Source of the DNA: Paracidovorax avenae
GTDB taxonomy: Bacteria > Pseudomonadota > Gammaproteobacteria > Burkholderiales > Burkholderiaceae_C
Assembly (NCBI RefSeq): GCF_040892545.1
Contig: NZ_CP156079.1
Span: 3,755,501-3,819,500, forward strand
Length of the DNA: 64,000 nt
Reading direction: 5' to 3'
Shown here: piece by piece, positions 1 through 11,840 of the stretch
Layout: every line of letters begins with the position of its first letter
Numbering within the stretch: the stretch's first letter is position 1
Notes under the pieces: model-generated
Told to the model about the DNA's origin: nothing
The model's input: the letters and a program-made list of their open reading frames with translations, nothing else
Databases searched by the model: none
Position numbers and translations under genes: made by a program

Positions 1-1
1 C

Positions 2-2767
<2,766 letters not shown>

Positions 2768-2816
2768 CGGCGCCGCCGCTTTCCCGCCACCGACCCGATC
2801 CCCGAGGCTTCTTCCC

Positions 2817-3536
2817 ATGGACAACCTATCCATCCACCTGGAACCGGCCCGCGCCTTCCTTTTCCAGCTGGGCGCCTACCTGCCGCGCCTGCTGTTCGCC
2901 CTGCTCATCCTCGCGGCGGGCTGGCTCGTGGCGAAGGCCGTGCGCTTCGCGGTCACGCGCGGGCTGCGCGCCATCAACTTCCACGTGCTCACCGAGCGCG
3001 CGGGCCTGGACGACTTCCTGCGGCAGGCCGGCTCGCGCCGCGACGCCACGGCTATCTTCGGCCTGCTGGCGTACGGCCTGGTGCTGCTGGCGGCCCTGCT
3101 GGTCGCCTTCAACAGCCTGGGCCTGAGCTACGTCACCGCCCTCCTCAGCCGCGTGCTGTGGTTCATCCCGAACCTCTTCGTCGCGCTGCTGATCCTGGTG
3201 CTGGGCACGTATTTCGGCCGCGTGGTCGGCGAACTCGTCTCCGCGTACCTGCGCCGCGCCGGCATGGCCGACACGGCGCTGCCGGGCAAGGCGGCGCAGT
3301 ATGCCATCGTGGTGTTCTCGGTGCTGATCGCGCTGGACCAGCTCGGCATCGGCGGCGACATCGTGCGCCAGAGCTTCCTCATCCTGCTGGGGGGCGTGGT
3401 CTTCGGGCTGGCCCTGGCCTTCGGCCTGGGCGGACGGGACCGGGCCGCCGAGTGCATCGAGCAGTGGTGGCCGCGCCGGCGGCGCGACCCGCCCGGCGGC
3501 GCGGACCGGCTGCCGCCCCGGGATCCACGACCCTGA
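2817..3536 (+). CDS. TM-helix repeat protein, small mechanosensitive-channel-like
   Basis: A 239-residue integral membrane protein of the conserved TM-helix family (short relatives of MscS/CmpX channels). About five hydrophobic segments are visible, near residues 22-42, 75-95, 105-130, 160-180 and 188-208, ending in a GLALAFGLGGRD stretch typical of the pore-lining helix in this family. After it the protein stops within about 30 basic residues, so the large cytoplasmic beta domain of full MscS is absent. It probably acts in the inner membrane in osmotic or mechanical response. It follows the trehalose gene by 49 bp, and trehalose is an osmoprotectant, so a shared osmotic role is plausible but inferred. 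A strong terminator closes the unit. Confidence 0.8.
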   Translation: MDNLSIHLEPARAFLFQLGAYLPRLLFALLILAAGWLVAKAVRFAVTRGLRAINFHVLTERAGLDDFLRQAGSRRDATAIFGLLAYGLVLLAALLVAFNSLGLSYVTALLSRVLWFIPNLFVALLILVLGTYFGRVVGELVSAYLRRAGMADTALPGKAAQYAIVVFSVLIALDQLGIGGDIVRQSFLILLGGVVFGLALAFGLGGRDRAAECIEQWWPRRRRDPPGGADRLPPRDPRP

Positions 3537-3541
3537 ATGAC

Positions 3542-3563
3542 GCCGGCCCCGGGCCGGCTTTTT
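3542..3563 (+). terminator. Rho-independent terminator after treS/channel unit
   Basis: An uninterrupted GC-rich dyad (GCCGGCCC facing GGGCCGGC) is followed directly by five T residues, six bases after the stop codon at 3536. This is a classic intrinsic terminator for the + strand unit. Confidence 0.85.
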
Positions 3564-3821
3564 CATTCTTCGCCCTCCCAGGCGCTCCGGCCGCCACGCC
3601 GATCCTGCCGCAGGGTGGAATCCACCGGTGCCGGTGGATCGCCGCCATGCGCCGCGGCCTGCGGCGCACGGCCACGCACGGGAAAACCCCAGCCCCCCGC
3701 GTCAGCCTTTTCTCAGCCCAGGCGCCGTACGATCCGCTTTAATCCCGGGCGGGCGCGGCGCCGTGGTTTCTTCCTGCCGCGCACATCCATCGAACAACGT
3801 GAACGACAGGAGACAGCAAGC

Positions 3822-4361
3822 GTGACAGGACTCCTCCAACTGGCCAGGGGCATGGACTGGGTTTCCACCAAGCTCAGCAAGATCGCGGGCTGGGCCGTGC
3901 TCGCCGCCGCCCTGATTTCCGCGGGCAACGCCCTGGTGCGCTACGGGCTGGATCTCAGCTCCAACGCGTGGCTCGAGATCCAGTGGTACCTCTTCGGCAC
4001 CACCGTGATGCTGGGCGCACCCGTGGTGCTCAAGCTCAACGAACACGTGCGCGTGGACATCATCTACGGCAAGCTGCGCGGCCGCGGACCGGTCTTCGTC
4101 GATCTGTTCGGCCTCATCTTCTTCCTGCTGCCCGTGATGGGCCTGCTCACCTGGCTCACCTGGCCCTTCTTCTGGAACATGTATGTCACCAAGGAGATGT
4201 CCGGCAACATCGGCGGCCTGATCCGCTGGCCCGCCGCGCTGCTGCTGCCCGTGGGCTTCGGCGCGGTCTTCCTGCAGGGCCTGGCCGAGATCGTCAAGCG
4301 CGTGGCCTACCTGACGGGCCACCTGCAGATCAGCACGCATTACGAGAAGCCGGTGCAGTAA
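3822..4361 (+). CDS. dctQ: TRAP transporter small permease (DctQ/TakQ type)
   Basis: A 179-residue, four-helix small membrane subunit of a TRAP transporter. The start is taken as GTG 3822 because AGGAGA at 3809-3814 is well spaced before it; an internal ATG at 3852 is the alternative. Hydrophobic helices lie near residues 22-42, 53-70, 90-115 and 135-155, and the conserved Trp-rich patch EIQWYLFG with the following LNEHVRVDI loop is typical of DctQ. It works with the large permease 54 bp downstream and with a periplasmic binding protein. The likely partner is the TakP-like gene at 7313-8392, encoded convergently instead of in the same operon. Alpha-keto acids are the inferred cargo, from the similarity of that binding protein. 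Confidence 0.9.
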   Translation: MTGLLQLARGMDWVSTKLSKIAGWAVLAAALISAGNALVRYGLDLSSNAWLEIQWYLFGTTVMLGAPVVLKLNEHVRVDIIYGKLRGRGPVFVDLFGLIFFLLPVMGLLTWLTWPFFWNMYVTKEMSGNIGGLIRWPAALLLPVGFGAVFLQGLAEIVKRVAYLTGHLQISTHYEKPVQ

Positions 4362-4415
4362 ACGCATCGACAAAAAAGCGCCGACCGACCCGACTTCTCC
4401 AGGAAGACTCTCCCC

Positions 4416-6002
4416 ATGCACATGGAAAACTTCGCCCCGATCATGTTCGCGGGGCTGATCGTGATCATGCTGATCGGCTTTCCGGTCGCGTTCTCGCTCG
4501 CGGCCCTGGGCCTGTTCAGCGGCTTCTTCGCCATCGAGATGGGCTGGTTCCCGGCCAACTTCATGGCCAACCTGCCGATCAACATGTTCGGCATCCTGTC
4601 GAACGACCTGCTGCTGGCCATCCCGTTCTTCACGCTGATGGGCGCGGTGCTCGAGAAATGCGGCCTCGCCGAGGACATGCTGGACTCCATGGGCCAGCTC
4701 TTCGGCCCGGTGCGCGGCGGCCTGGGCTACTCGGTCATCATCGTGGGCTTCATCCTGGGCGCCATCACCGGCACCGTGGCCGGCCAGGTGATCGCCATGG
4801 CCATGATCTCGCTGCCCGTGATGATGCGCTACGGCTACAACATGCGCTATTCCACCGGCGTGCTGGCCGCCTCGGGCACCATCACGCAGCTGGTGCCGCC
4901 CTCGCTGGTGCTGATCGTCATGGCCGACCAGCTCGGCCGCTCGGTGGGCGACATGTACAAGGGCGCCTGGGGCCCCGCCATTCTGCAGGTGCTGATCTTC
5001 GCGATCTACACCTTCCTGCTCGGCCGCATCCGCCCGGAATACGTGCCCGGCCTGCCCAGGACGGCGCGCACGCTGCACGGCTGGGCGCTCTGGGGCAAGT
5101 GCCTGCGCGGCATCATCCCCTCGGCCATCCTGATCTTCGCGGTGCTCGGCTCCATGGGCGGCCTGCCCTTCATGGACCACGCCATCGCCACGCCCACCGA
5201 GGCCGGCGCCATGGGCGCCGTGGGCTCGCTGATCCTCGCGGCCATCCACAAGCGACTGACGTGGAAGCTCATCAAGGAAGCCATGGACGGCACCATGCGC
5301 CTCACCGCCATGGTGGTGTTCATCCTGATCGGCTCGCGCGTGTTCTCGCTGGTGTTCCAGGGCGTCGATGGCGCGATCTGGATCGAGCACATGCTCAGCG
5401 ACCTGCCGGGCGGCCAGATCGGCTTCCTGATCGTGGTGAACCTCTTCATCTTCTTCCTGGCGTTCTTCCTCGACTTCTTCGAGATCGCCTTCATCATCCT
5501 GCCGCTGCTGGGCCCCGTGGCCCACAAGCTGGGCATCGACCTCGTGTGGTTCGGCGTGCTGCTGTGCGTGAACATGCAGACCAGCTTCATGCACCCGCCC
5601 TTCGGCTTCGCCCTCTTCTACCTGCGCGGCATCGCCGACACGCTGTTCAAGGAAAAGCGCATCGACCGCCCGGTGAAATCGAGCGACATCTACATGGGCT
5701 CCATCCCGTGGGTGGTGATGCAGCTGATCCTCGTGGGCATCGTGATCTTCTTCCCGCAGACCGTGACCATCTTCCTCGACAAGGAAAAGGTGGTCGATCT
5801 GGACAAGGTGCAGCTCGACATGCCCGCGGACAGCTCGGCGGAACCGTCCATCAACATGGACGACCCCTTCGGCACCGGCAAACCCGCGGACGGCGCCTCC
5901 GCCGCCCCGGGCGCGGAGCCCGCGATGCCGATGCCGGAACCGATGCCCGAGCCCGCGGCGCCCGAACCCGCACCGGAAGGCACGGCCAGCACGCCGCAAT
6001 GA
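4416..6002 (+). CDS. dctM: TRAP transporter large permease (DctM/TakM type)
   Basis: A 528-residue large permease of the TRAP family, the ion-coupled transport subunit in the inner membrane. It shows the expected run of about 12 hydrophobic segments, starting with FAPIMFAGLIVIMLIGFPVA, and the conserved glycine-rich GAITGTVAG and GTITQLVPPS motifs near residues 112 and 150. The last ~40 residues form a low-complexity Met/Pro/Glu/Ala tail after the final helix; most relatives lack this. It lies 54 bp after dctQ, and its TGA overlaps the ATG of the next gene (ATGA at 5999-6002), implying translational coupling. Confidence 0.92.
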   Translation: MHMENFAPIMFAGLIVIMLIGFPVAFSLAALGLFSGFFAIEMGWFPANFMANLPINMFGILSNDLLLAIPFFTLMGAVLEKCGLAEDMLDSMGQLFGPVRGGLGYSVIIVGFILGAITGTVAGQVIAMAMISLPVMMRYGYNMRYSTGVLAASGTITQLVPPSLVLIVMADQLGRSVGDMYKGAWGPAILQVLIFAIYTFLLGRIRPEYVPGLPRTARTLHGWALWGKCLRGIIPSAILIFAVLGSMGGLPFMDHAIATPTEAGAMGAVGSLILAAIHKRLTWKLIKEAMDGTMRLTAMVVFILIGSRVFSLVFQGVDGAIWIEHMLSDLPGGQIGFLIVVNLFIFFLAFFLDFFEIAFIILPLLGPVAHKLGIDLVWFGVLLCVNMQTSFMHPPFGFALFYLRGIADTLFKEKRIDRPVKSSDIYMGSIPWVVMQLILVGIVIFFPQTVTIFLDKEKVVDLDKVQLDMPADSSAEPSINMDDPFGTGKPADGASAAPGAEPAMPMPEPMPEPAAPEPAPEGTASTPQ

Positions 6003-6499
6003 CGCAGGACCATGGACAGCCCCCGCCCGGCAACGGCGGGGCCGCCATCGACATCGAAAGCGCCGCCTTCCCGCCCCTGGTGCGGCTGCTCGCCATGGCC
6101 ATCGTGGGCGGGCTGGCGGGCTTCGCGCTCTGGTCCATCCCCGCGCTGCGCAGCGCGCAATGGACCTTTCCCGCCCTGGCGACCTTCGGCCTCGCGGCCG
6201 TGCTGATCGGCTGGATGGGCTGGTGGATGGTCTGCAGCCGCACACGCTTCCGTTCGACCGACGACGGTGGCGTGATCGTGCAGACATGGCTCTGGGACAA
6301 GCGGGTGCGCGCGGCCGACGTGGCCAGCTTCAAGATCGTGCACTGGCCGTGGTTCCAGGCCATCATCGCGCCGCGCATCCTGCTGCGCCGCAAGGGCGGG
6401 GGAATCACCTGGGTGCATGCGGCGGATGCGGGGTTGCTGGTGGCGTTCGGGGAGAGTGTGGTGAGGGCGGGGGCTGAAGCTGCGCCTCAATCACGCTAA
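5999..6499 (+). CDS. Hypothetical membrane protein coupled to dctM
   Basis: A 166-residue protein I do not recognise. It starts at ATG 5999 within the dctM stop codon. Two hydrophobic helices (about residues 28-48 and 58-78) are followed by a soluble domain of some 85 residues with alternating beta-like segments (GGVIVQTWLW, RAADVASFKI) resembling a bacterial PH-like fold; this is a guess from pattern only. Coupling suggests a role with the TRAP permease. In its last 20 or so codons codon use moves from C-ending to G/T-ending (ggg, ttg, gtg, agg), just before foldback repeat copy A. Confidence 0.75.
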   Translation: MTQDHGQPPPGNGGAAIDIESAAFPPLVRLLAMAIVGGLAGFALWSIPALRSAQWTFPALATFGLAAVLIGWMGWWMVCSRTRFRSTDDGGVIVQTWLWDKRVRAADVASFKIVHWPWFQAIIAPRILLRRKGGGITWVHAADAGLLVAFGESVVRAGAEAAPQSR

Positions 6500-6514
6500 C
6501 GGATGTGGTGACTT

Positions 6515-7226
6515 CCGGAGCCGGGATTTCGCCCCGGCGGGCGAGTCACTTTCTTTCGCTTCGCCGAAAGAAAGTAACCAAAGAAAGGGCGACCCTGCTG
6601 GATGCGACCCCGTTCACCCGCAGGGCGAACGGGGCAACCTGGGGTGCTCGGGGGTGGGGTGTGCCGTGGAACTCGCTGCGCGCACTCCGTGCGCTCCGCT
6701 CGGACAACCATGGCAAGTCAGTTCACGAAGCGGGCGTGTCCTTCGGCACGTCCGCCACCCCACCCCCTGCGCGCCCCAGGCGCATCCAGAAGGGAGTGAC
6801 CCGGGCCTTCGCGTTGCTCGGCCCCACAGACCATCGCTGCGCTCGGCCAAGGCCACCACCGCTCCGCCCCGAAAAACACGGTGCGCGGTGCACAGCACTC
6901 GCGCACCAAGGGCCGAGCGAAGCAATGGCCCGTATGCTGCACCCCGCCCTCGTGGCTGCGCCGAGGAGCGCAGGAGGCAAGGCGCGCAGGCGTGCCGAAG
7001 GACACGCCTGCTTCGTGATCTGACTGGCTGCGGTTGTCCGAGCGGAGCGCGCCAGCGCGCAGCGAGTTCCGCAGCCGCGCCTTGCCTCCGAGCACCACAG
7101 GCTGCCCCCTTCGCCCAAAGGGCGAAGGGGGACGCAGACACCAGGGCTCGCCTTTTCTTTGCCTACTTTCTTTTGGCGAAGCAAAAGAAAGTAGGTGCGC
7201 CGCCGGGCGCACATCCCGGCCCCGGG
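6515..7226. repeat. Giant foldback repeat element, copy A
   Basis: A ~712 bp intergenic element that is one long imperfect inverted repeat. The left arm, about 6515-6825, matches the reverse complement of 6909-7226 at roughly four of five positions. The apex is ~85 nt and holds a small hairpin (GTGCGC/GCGCAC near 6880-6905). Each arm also carries two local hairpins: CTTTCTTT/AAAGAAAG near the outer end and a CCCCGTTC/GAACGGGG (left) or CCCCCTTCGCCC/GGGCGAAGGGGG (right) hairpin further in. Open frames on both strands give Arg/Pro/Ala-rich products with no known domain, and those of opposite strands resemble each other because of the palindrome, so I treat the region as non-coding. Copy B lies at 28231-28936 in the same orientation. 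It sits between convergent genes. Confidence 0.93.
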
Positions 7227-7247
7227 AAAAAACCACCCCCCCCAAAG

Positions 7248-7271
7248 AAAAAAGGCGACCCGAAGGCCGCC
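7248..7271 (-). terminator. Rho-independent terminator of dctP
   Basis: Read on the minus strand: a seven-pair stem (GGCGGCC with GGTCGCC, one G-U pair) closed by a UUCG tetraloop and followed by six T. It lies 42 bp past the dctP stop codon and before repeat copy A, so the repeat is not needed as terminator for this gene. Confidence 0.75.
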
Positions 7272-7312
7272 CCAAAGAAACACGTAGCTTCTTCTTGTAC
7301 CCAGCAACCGGC

Positions 7313-8392
7313 TCAGAGCTTCTGCGCCTGCATGAACCGGTCGAACGTGCCTTCCGTGAACCGGAACCACGCGTTCTCGTCCGCCAGGAACTTGGCGTAA
7401 TCGGTATAGACCTTCTTCCACTCCGGATTGGTGTTGTTCAGGTCCGCGTAGATCTGCTGCGCCGACTTGAACGCTGCATTCATCACGTCCTGCGTGAACG
7501 GACGCAGCTTGGTGCCCGAGCCCACGAGCTGCTTGATCGCCACGGGGTTGCGCGCGTCATACTTGGAAAGCATCGTGACGTGGGCGTGCGAAGCGGCGGC
7601 TTCCACCACGGCCTTGTACTCGGCCGGCAGGCCTTCCCAGGCCTTGGTGTTGATGTAGAAGTCCAGCTGCGGGCCGCCCTCCCACCAGCCGGGGTAGTAG
7701 TAGAACGGCGCGACCTTGTTGAAGCCCAGCTTCTGGTCGTCGTACGGGCCCACCCACTCCAGTGCGTCGATCGTGCCCTTCTCCAGCGCGGGATACAGGT
7801 CGGCGCCGGGGATGGACTGCGGGATCACGCCGAAGGGTTCCAGCACCTTGCCCGCGAACGGGTTGGTGCGGAACTTCAGGCCCTTGAGGTCGGCGACGGA
7901 CTTGATCTCCTTGCGGAACCAGCCGCCCATCTGCGCGCCCGTGTTGCCGCCGGGGAAGCTGATGATGTTGTACTTGGCATAGAACTCGCGCATGAGCTTC
8001 AGGCCGTTGCCCTCGTACATCCAGGCATTCATCTGCCGCGCGTTCAGGCCGAAGGGCACGGCGCAGCCCAGGCAGAACGTCGGGTCCTTGCCGTAGAAGT
8101 AGTAAGGCGCCGTGTGCGCCATCTCGACGGACGCGTTCTGCACGCCGTCCACCACGCCGAAGGCCGGCATCAGCTCGCCGCCGGCGTGCACCGAGATCTG
8201 GAACTTGCCGCCGGTGGCTTCGCTGACCTTCTTGGAGAACACTTCCGCCGTGCCGTAGATGGTGTCCAGCGATTTCGGGAAGCTGGACGCAAGGCGCCAG
8301 CGGATGCTGGCCTGGGCATGCACAGCGGGGGCTGCGCCGGCCGCCAGCACGCCGGCGATGCCTGCGTGCCTGAGGATGGAACGACGGTCCAT
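7313..8392 (-). CDS. dctP: TRAP transporter substrate-binding protein, TakP-like
   Basis: A 359-residue periplasmic binding protein of the TRAP DctP family. The N-terminus MDRRSILRHAGIAGV plus a hydrophobic stretch and AVHAQA is a twin-arginine-type signal with cleavage near residue 27. The body matches what I remember of Rhodobacter TakP (alpha-keto acid/pyruvate binder): SSFPKSLDTIYG, KDPTFCLGCAVPF, FPGGNTGAQMGGWFRKEI, EKGTIDALEWVGPYDD and APFYYYPGWWEGGP, including the Arg and the Glu/Trp patch used for carboxylate and metal binding. It is probably the P subunit for DctQM at 3822-6002, although transcribed toward them with the foldback repeat between. Confidence 0.92.
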   Translation of the reverse strand: MDRRSILRHAGIAGVLAAGAAPAVHAQASIRWRLASSFPKSLDTIYGTAEVFSKKVSEATGGKFQISVHAGGELMPAFGVVDGVQNASVEMAHTAPYYFYGKDPTFCLGCAVPFGLNARQMNAWMYEGNGLKLMREFYAKYNIISFPGGNTGAQMGGWFRKEIKSVADLKGLKFRTNPFAGKVLEPFGVIPQSIPGADLYPALEKGTIDALEWVGPYDDQKLGFNKVAPFYYYPGWWEGGPQLDFYINTKAWEGLPAEYKAVVEAAASHAHVTMLSKYDARNPVAIKQLVGSGTKLRPFTQDVMNAAFKSAQQIYADLNNTNPEWKKVYTDYAKFLADENAWFRFTEGTFDRFMQAQKL

Positions 8393-8581
8393 GGATGGGT
8401 CTCCTGTAATTGATTGCGAGCGAACGGCCCGGGGCTCCGGATCACGGAGCGGCCGGGACGGACTGTTTCAGCCGGAAACGATTGTAGGAATGGGCCACTC
8501 CGGGCCGTTGGGGGTTTTCCCGCGAAAGAAAAACACCGAGCGCGCGGCCCTCAGCCTTCTGCAAGCTTGGAGCGACCTGCG

Positions 8582-10450
8582 TCAGCCCGCGGCGGGACCG
8601 AAGCGTGCCGTGATGGACCGCACGATGCCCTCGGCATCGAGGCCCTGGAGCGCGAGCAGCTTCGCCGGATCGCCGTGCTCGATGAACACGTCCGGCAGGC
8701 CGAGCTGCAGCACCGGCTTCTGGATGCCGGCGGCGTTCAGCGCCTCGCACACGGCACTGCCGGCACCGCCCAGCACGGCACCCTCTTCCACCGTCACGAA
8801 GGCGTCGTGCGTGGCGGCGAGTTCCAGCAGCAGCGCGGTGTCCAGCGGCTTGGCCCAGCGCATGTTGGCCACCGTGGCATCCAGCGTTTCGGCGGCCTGC
8901 AGCGCGGGATACAGCAGCGTGCCGAATGCCAGGATCGCGATGCGTTGTCCGGTGCGTCGCACCTCGCCCTTGCCGAAGGGCAGTCCCTCCAGGCCCGGCA
9001 GGGGTGCCACGCCCGCGCCGCTGCCGCGCGGATAGCGCACGGCCACCGGGTGGTCCTGTCCGTAGGCGGTGGACAGCAGCTGCCGGCACTCGCGCTCGTC
9101 CGCCGGGCAGGCGATGCTCATGTTCGGGATGCAGCGCACGAAGGGGATGTCGTAGGCACCCGCATGCGTGGCGCCATCGGCACCGACGAGGCCCGCGCGG
9201 TCCAGTGCGAACACCACCGGCAGGTTCTGCAGTGCCACGTCGTGGATGAGCTGGTCGTAGGCGCGCTGCAGGAAGGTGGAGTAGATCGCCACCACGGGCT
9301 TCACGCCCTCGCAGGCCATGCCTGCGGCGAAGGTAACGGCATGCTGCTCGGCGATGCCCACGTCGTAGTAGCGGCCGGGAAAGCGCTTCTCGAACTCCAC
9401 CATGCCCGAGCCCTCGCGCATGGCGGGCGTGATGCCCACGAGCCGCTCGTCCTGCGCGGCCATGTCGCAGAGCCACTGCCCGAACACCTGCGTGAAGGTC
9501 TGCTTGGGCGGCGTGGCGGGCTTGGTCAGGCCCACGCTCGGGTCGAACTTGCCCGGGCCGTGGTAGGCCACGGGATCGGCCTCGGCCAGCTTGTAGCCCT
9601 GGCCCTTCTTCGTGACCACGTGCAGGAACTGCGGGCCCTTCAGGCCCTTGATGTTCTCCAGCGTGGGAATGAGCGAATCGAGGTCGTGCCCGTCGATCGG
9701 GCCGATGTAGTTGAAGCCGAACTTCTCGAACAGCGTGGCCGGCACCACCATGCCCTTGGCCTGCTGCTCGAAGCGCTTGGCGAGTTCGAGCAGCGGCGGC
9801 ACGGGCCCGAGCACCGTCTTGCCGACGTTCTTCGCGGCAGCGTAGAACTGCCCGCTCATGAGCTGCGCCAGGTAGCGGTTGAGCGCGCCCACGGGCGGGC
9901 TGATGCTCATGTCGTTGTCGTTGAGGATGACGAGCAGGTTGGCGTCGGCCACGCCGGCATTGTTCAGCGCCTCGAAGGCCATGCCGGCCGTCATCGCGCC
10001 GTCGCCGATGATGGCCACGGCGTGGCGGTCCTCGCCGCGCTGGCGGGCGGCCATGGCCATGCCCAGGGCCGCGGAGATGCTGGTGCTGGAGTGGGCCGTG
10101 CCGAAGGTGTCGTACTCGCTTTCCGTGCGCTGGGGAAAGCCCGAGAGGCCGCCCAGCTGGCGCAGCGTGGGCATCCGGTCGCGCCGTCCGGTCAGGATCT
10201 TGTGCGGATAGGTCTGGTGGCCGACATCCCACACGAGCCGGTCGCGCGGGGTATCGAACACGGTATGCAGCGCCACCGTGAGTTCCACCGTTCCCAGGTT
10301 GGAACTGAGATGCCCTCCCGTCTTGGACACGCTGTCCAGCACGAATGCGCGCAGTTCCGCGGCCAGCTCTTTCAGCTGGGCGCGCGACATGCGGCGCAGG
10401 TCGGCCGGGTCGTTCACGGTCTGCAGGAGAGGGAAGGAATTCGTGGACAT
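8582..10450 (-). CDS. dxs: 1-deoxy-D-xylulose-5-phosphate synthase
   Basis: First enzyme of the MEP isoprenoid pathway: thiamine-diphosphate-dependent condensation of pyruvate and glyceraldehyde-3-phosphate. It has 622 residues, the family's usual length. Visible motifs are [12 protein letters not shown] with the catalytic His, [18 protein letters not shown] (ThDP/Mg site), the transketolase Glu in [13 protein letters not shown], and [17 protein letters not shown]. The start at [10 protein letters not shown] (ATG at 10450) is chosen because it matches the family; the frame stays open far upstream only because of GC bias. It lies 77 bp after ispA in the xseB-ispA-dxs order common in proteobacteria. 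Confidence 0.98.
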   Translation of the reverse strand: MSTNSFPLLQTVNDPADLRRMSRAQLKELAAELRAFVLDSVSKTGGHLSSNLGTVELTVALHTVFDTPRDRLVWDVGHQTYPHKILTGRRDRMPTLRQLGGLSGFPQRTESEYDTFGTAHSSTSISAALGMAMAARQRGEDRHAVAIIGDGAMTAGMAFEALNNAGVADANLLVILNDNDMSISPPVGALNRYLAQLMSGQFYAAAKNVGKTVLGPVPPLLELAKRFEQQAKGMVVPATLFEKFGFNYIGPIDGHDLDSLIPTLENIKGLKGPQFLHVVTKKGQGYKLAEADPVAYHGPGKFDPSVGLTKPATPPKQTFTQVFGQWLCDMAAQDERLVGITPAMREGSGMVEFEKRFPGRYYDVGIAEQHAVTFAAGMACEGVKPVVAIYSTFLQRAYDQLIHDVALQNLPVVFALDRAGLVGADGATHAGAYDIPFVRCIPNMSIACPADERECRQLLSTAYGQDHPVAVRYPRGSGAGVAPLPGLEGLPFGKGEVRRTGQRIAILAFGTLLYPALQAAETLDATVANMRWAKPLDTALLLELAATHDAFVTVEEGAVLGGAGSAVCEALNAAGIQKPVLQLGLPDVFIEHGDPAKLLALQGLDAEGIVRSITARFGPAAG

Positions 10451-10527
10451 ATTGCTCTTGGTTGGGGGGCGCCGGCATGCATGCGCCGGGGAACGGGGCG
10501 GGACGCGTCGCGGTCCGGCCCCCAGTC

Positions 10528-11448
10528 TCAGCGGGATCGGTCGATCACCATGTCGGCCAGCGCCGCCAGCACGCGCGTGCCTGCCAGGCCGCTGCCCTGC
10601 AGGGCGGCATGCGCCTCGTCGCGCAGCGCGGCCGCGTAGGCGCGCGCGCGGTCCAACCCCAGCAGCGAGACATAGGTGGGCTTGTCGCTGGCCGCGTCCT
10701 TGCCGGCCGTCTTGCCCAGCGTGGCGGAATCGGCCACCACGTCGAGCACGTCGTCCACCACCTGGAAGGCCAGCCCCAGGGCCGCGCCGTAGCGCGACAG
10801 GGCCTCCCACGCAGCGGGCGCCGCCGCTCCGCAGGCCGCGCCCATCAGCACGCTGGACTGCAGCAGCGCCCCGGTCTTGAGGCGGTGCATGCGCCGCAAT
10901 TCGTCCTCCGACAGCGCGATGCCCACGCTGGCCAGGTCGATCGCCTGGCCGCCGGCCATGCCGTCGGCACCCGCGGCCCGCGCCAGCAGGCGGCACAGCC
11001 GGGCCTGCATGGCTTCGGGCACGTCGTCCTCGGGCGTGAGCAGTTCGAAGGCCAGGGCCTGCAGCGCATCGCCCGCGAGCAGTGCCTGGGCCTGGCCGAA
11101 CTGCACGTGCACCGTGGGCTTGCCGCGGCGCAGTACGTCGTTGTCCATGCACGGCATGTCGTCGTGCACCAGCGAATACGCGTGGATCAGCTCCACCGAG
11201 CAGGCCGCGCGCAGCGCCGCACCAGCGTGGCCCGACACCGCCTCGGCCGCGGCCAGCACCAGCAGCGGGCGCAGGCGCTTGCCGGCGCCCAGCACCGCGT
11301 AGCGCATGGCATCGCCCAGGCCGCCCGGCGCATCGGCGGGCACCCAGGCCTCCAGGGCGTCCTCGACGCGCTGCAGCGCCTGCGCGCTCCAGGCGGAAAG
11401 GTCGAAGCCGGCGTCGCCGGCGTGCGGGAAAAGCGCAGCGGTGCCCAT
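10528..11448 (-). CDS. ispA: Farnesyl diphosphate synthase (polyprenyl synthetase)
   Basis: Condenses DMAPP/GPP with IPP to give farnesyl diphosphate in the cytoplasm. It has 306 residues. The first Asp-rich motif is seen as [12 protein letters not shown], the second as [23 protein letters not shown] near residue 54 and KTGALLQ are also typical. The start ATG (11448) overlaps the xseB stop by one base (TGATG), so translation is coupled. Its product feeds ubiquinone and undecaprenyl synthesis, and dxs follows at once, giving a coherent isoprenoid operon. Confidence 0.97.
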   Translation of the reverse strand: MGTAALFPHAGDAGFDLSAWSAQALQRVEDALEAWVPADAPGGLGDAMRYAVLGAGKRLRPLLVLAAAEAVSGHAGAALRAACSVELIHAYSLVHDDMPCMDNDVLRRGKPTVHVQFGQAQALLAGDALQALAFELLTPEDDVPEAMQARLCRLLARAAGADGMAGGQAIDLASVGIALSEDELRRMHRLKTGALLQSSVLMGAACGAAAPAAWEALSRYGAALGLAFQVVDDVLDVVADSATLGKTAGKDAASDKPTYVSLLGLDRARAYAAALRDEAHAALQGSGLAGTRVLAALADMVIDRSR

Positions 11449-11696
11449 CAGTCTTGCGTCCACGGTTGCAGCGTGCCGTTCTCCAGCACCTTGATCTGGT
11501 CCTGCACGGCCTCCAGGCGGCCGCGGCAGAACGCCAGCAGCTCCGCGCCGCGCTGGTAGCCGGCCAGCATCTGCTCGAGCGGCAGCTGGCCCGATTCGAT
11601 GCGGCCCACCAGCTGTTCCAGCTCCTCCAGCGCGGCTTCGTAGCTCGCGGGCTCGGCGGTCGGGGGGGCGGAAGCAGGAGGAGAGGCCTTGGGCAT
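11448..11696 (-). CDS. xseB: Exodeoxyribonuclease VII small subunit
   Basis: An 82-residue acidic helical protein, the usual XseB size, that combines with XseA to degrade single-stranded DNA. The central [23 protein letters not shown] and the segment [17 protein letters not shown] are diagnostic. The first ~18 residues form a Pro/Ala/Ser-rich leader often seen in this family. It is the first gene of the xseB-ispA-dxs operon; xseA is not in the window. Confidence 0.96.
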   Translation of the reverse strand: MPKASPPASAPPTAEPASYEAALEELEQLVGRIESGQLPLEQMLAGYQRGAELLAFCRGRLEAVQDQIKVLENGTLQPWTQD

Positions 11697-11840
11697 GGAG
11701 AGCAGCCGCGCCGGCGGGCGCAGGTAAAACGGGCCATTTTAGGCGCATGGCCGCGACTGCAGCGTCGCGCATGCGGGCGTCACACGCCGGCCACGGAAAC
11801 ACAATACACGCACACGGGAAGCGGAAATAACCCCATTGGC

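Noticed and set aside
5840..6002. Frameshift at the end of dctM because of the odd Met/Pro/Glu tail
   Set aside because: The frame runs cleanly to a TGA that overlaps the next ATG; the tail is unusual but in frame and codon use is normal.
3702..6287. An 861-codon open frame on the minus strand opposite dctQM, and similar long frames antisense to valS (43081-46347) and the sfnB/monooxygenase genes (19763-24114)
   Set aside because: These are by-products of very high GC at third positions of the + strand genes. The translations are His/Arg/Ala/Gly-rich, have no domain, and the + strand genes match known families throughout.
6602..7141. Possible Arg/Pro/Ala-rich genes inside foldback copies A and B (both strands)
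   Set aside because: The same peptides appear on both strands because the DNA is palindromic. Frames differ between the copies by indels, and no start site or domain is convincing.
6543..7200. Insertion sequence or MITE with terminal inverted repeats only
   Set aside because: The inverted similarity runs through the entire element and not just the ends, no transposase is coded, and no clear target-site duplication is seen at either copy.
8582..11737. A single giant protein spanning dxs and ispA/xseB frames
   Set aside because: Upstream of the Dxs start at 10450 the frame is noise overlapping ispA and xseB, which are well conserved in another frame.
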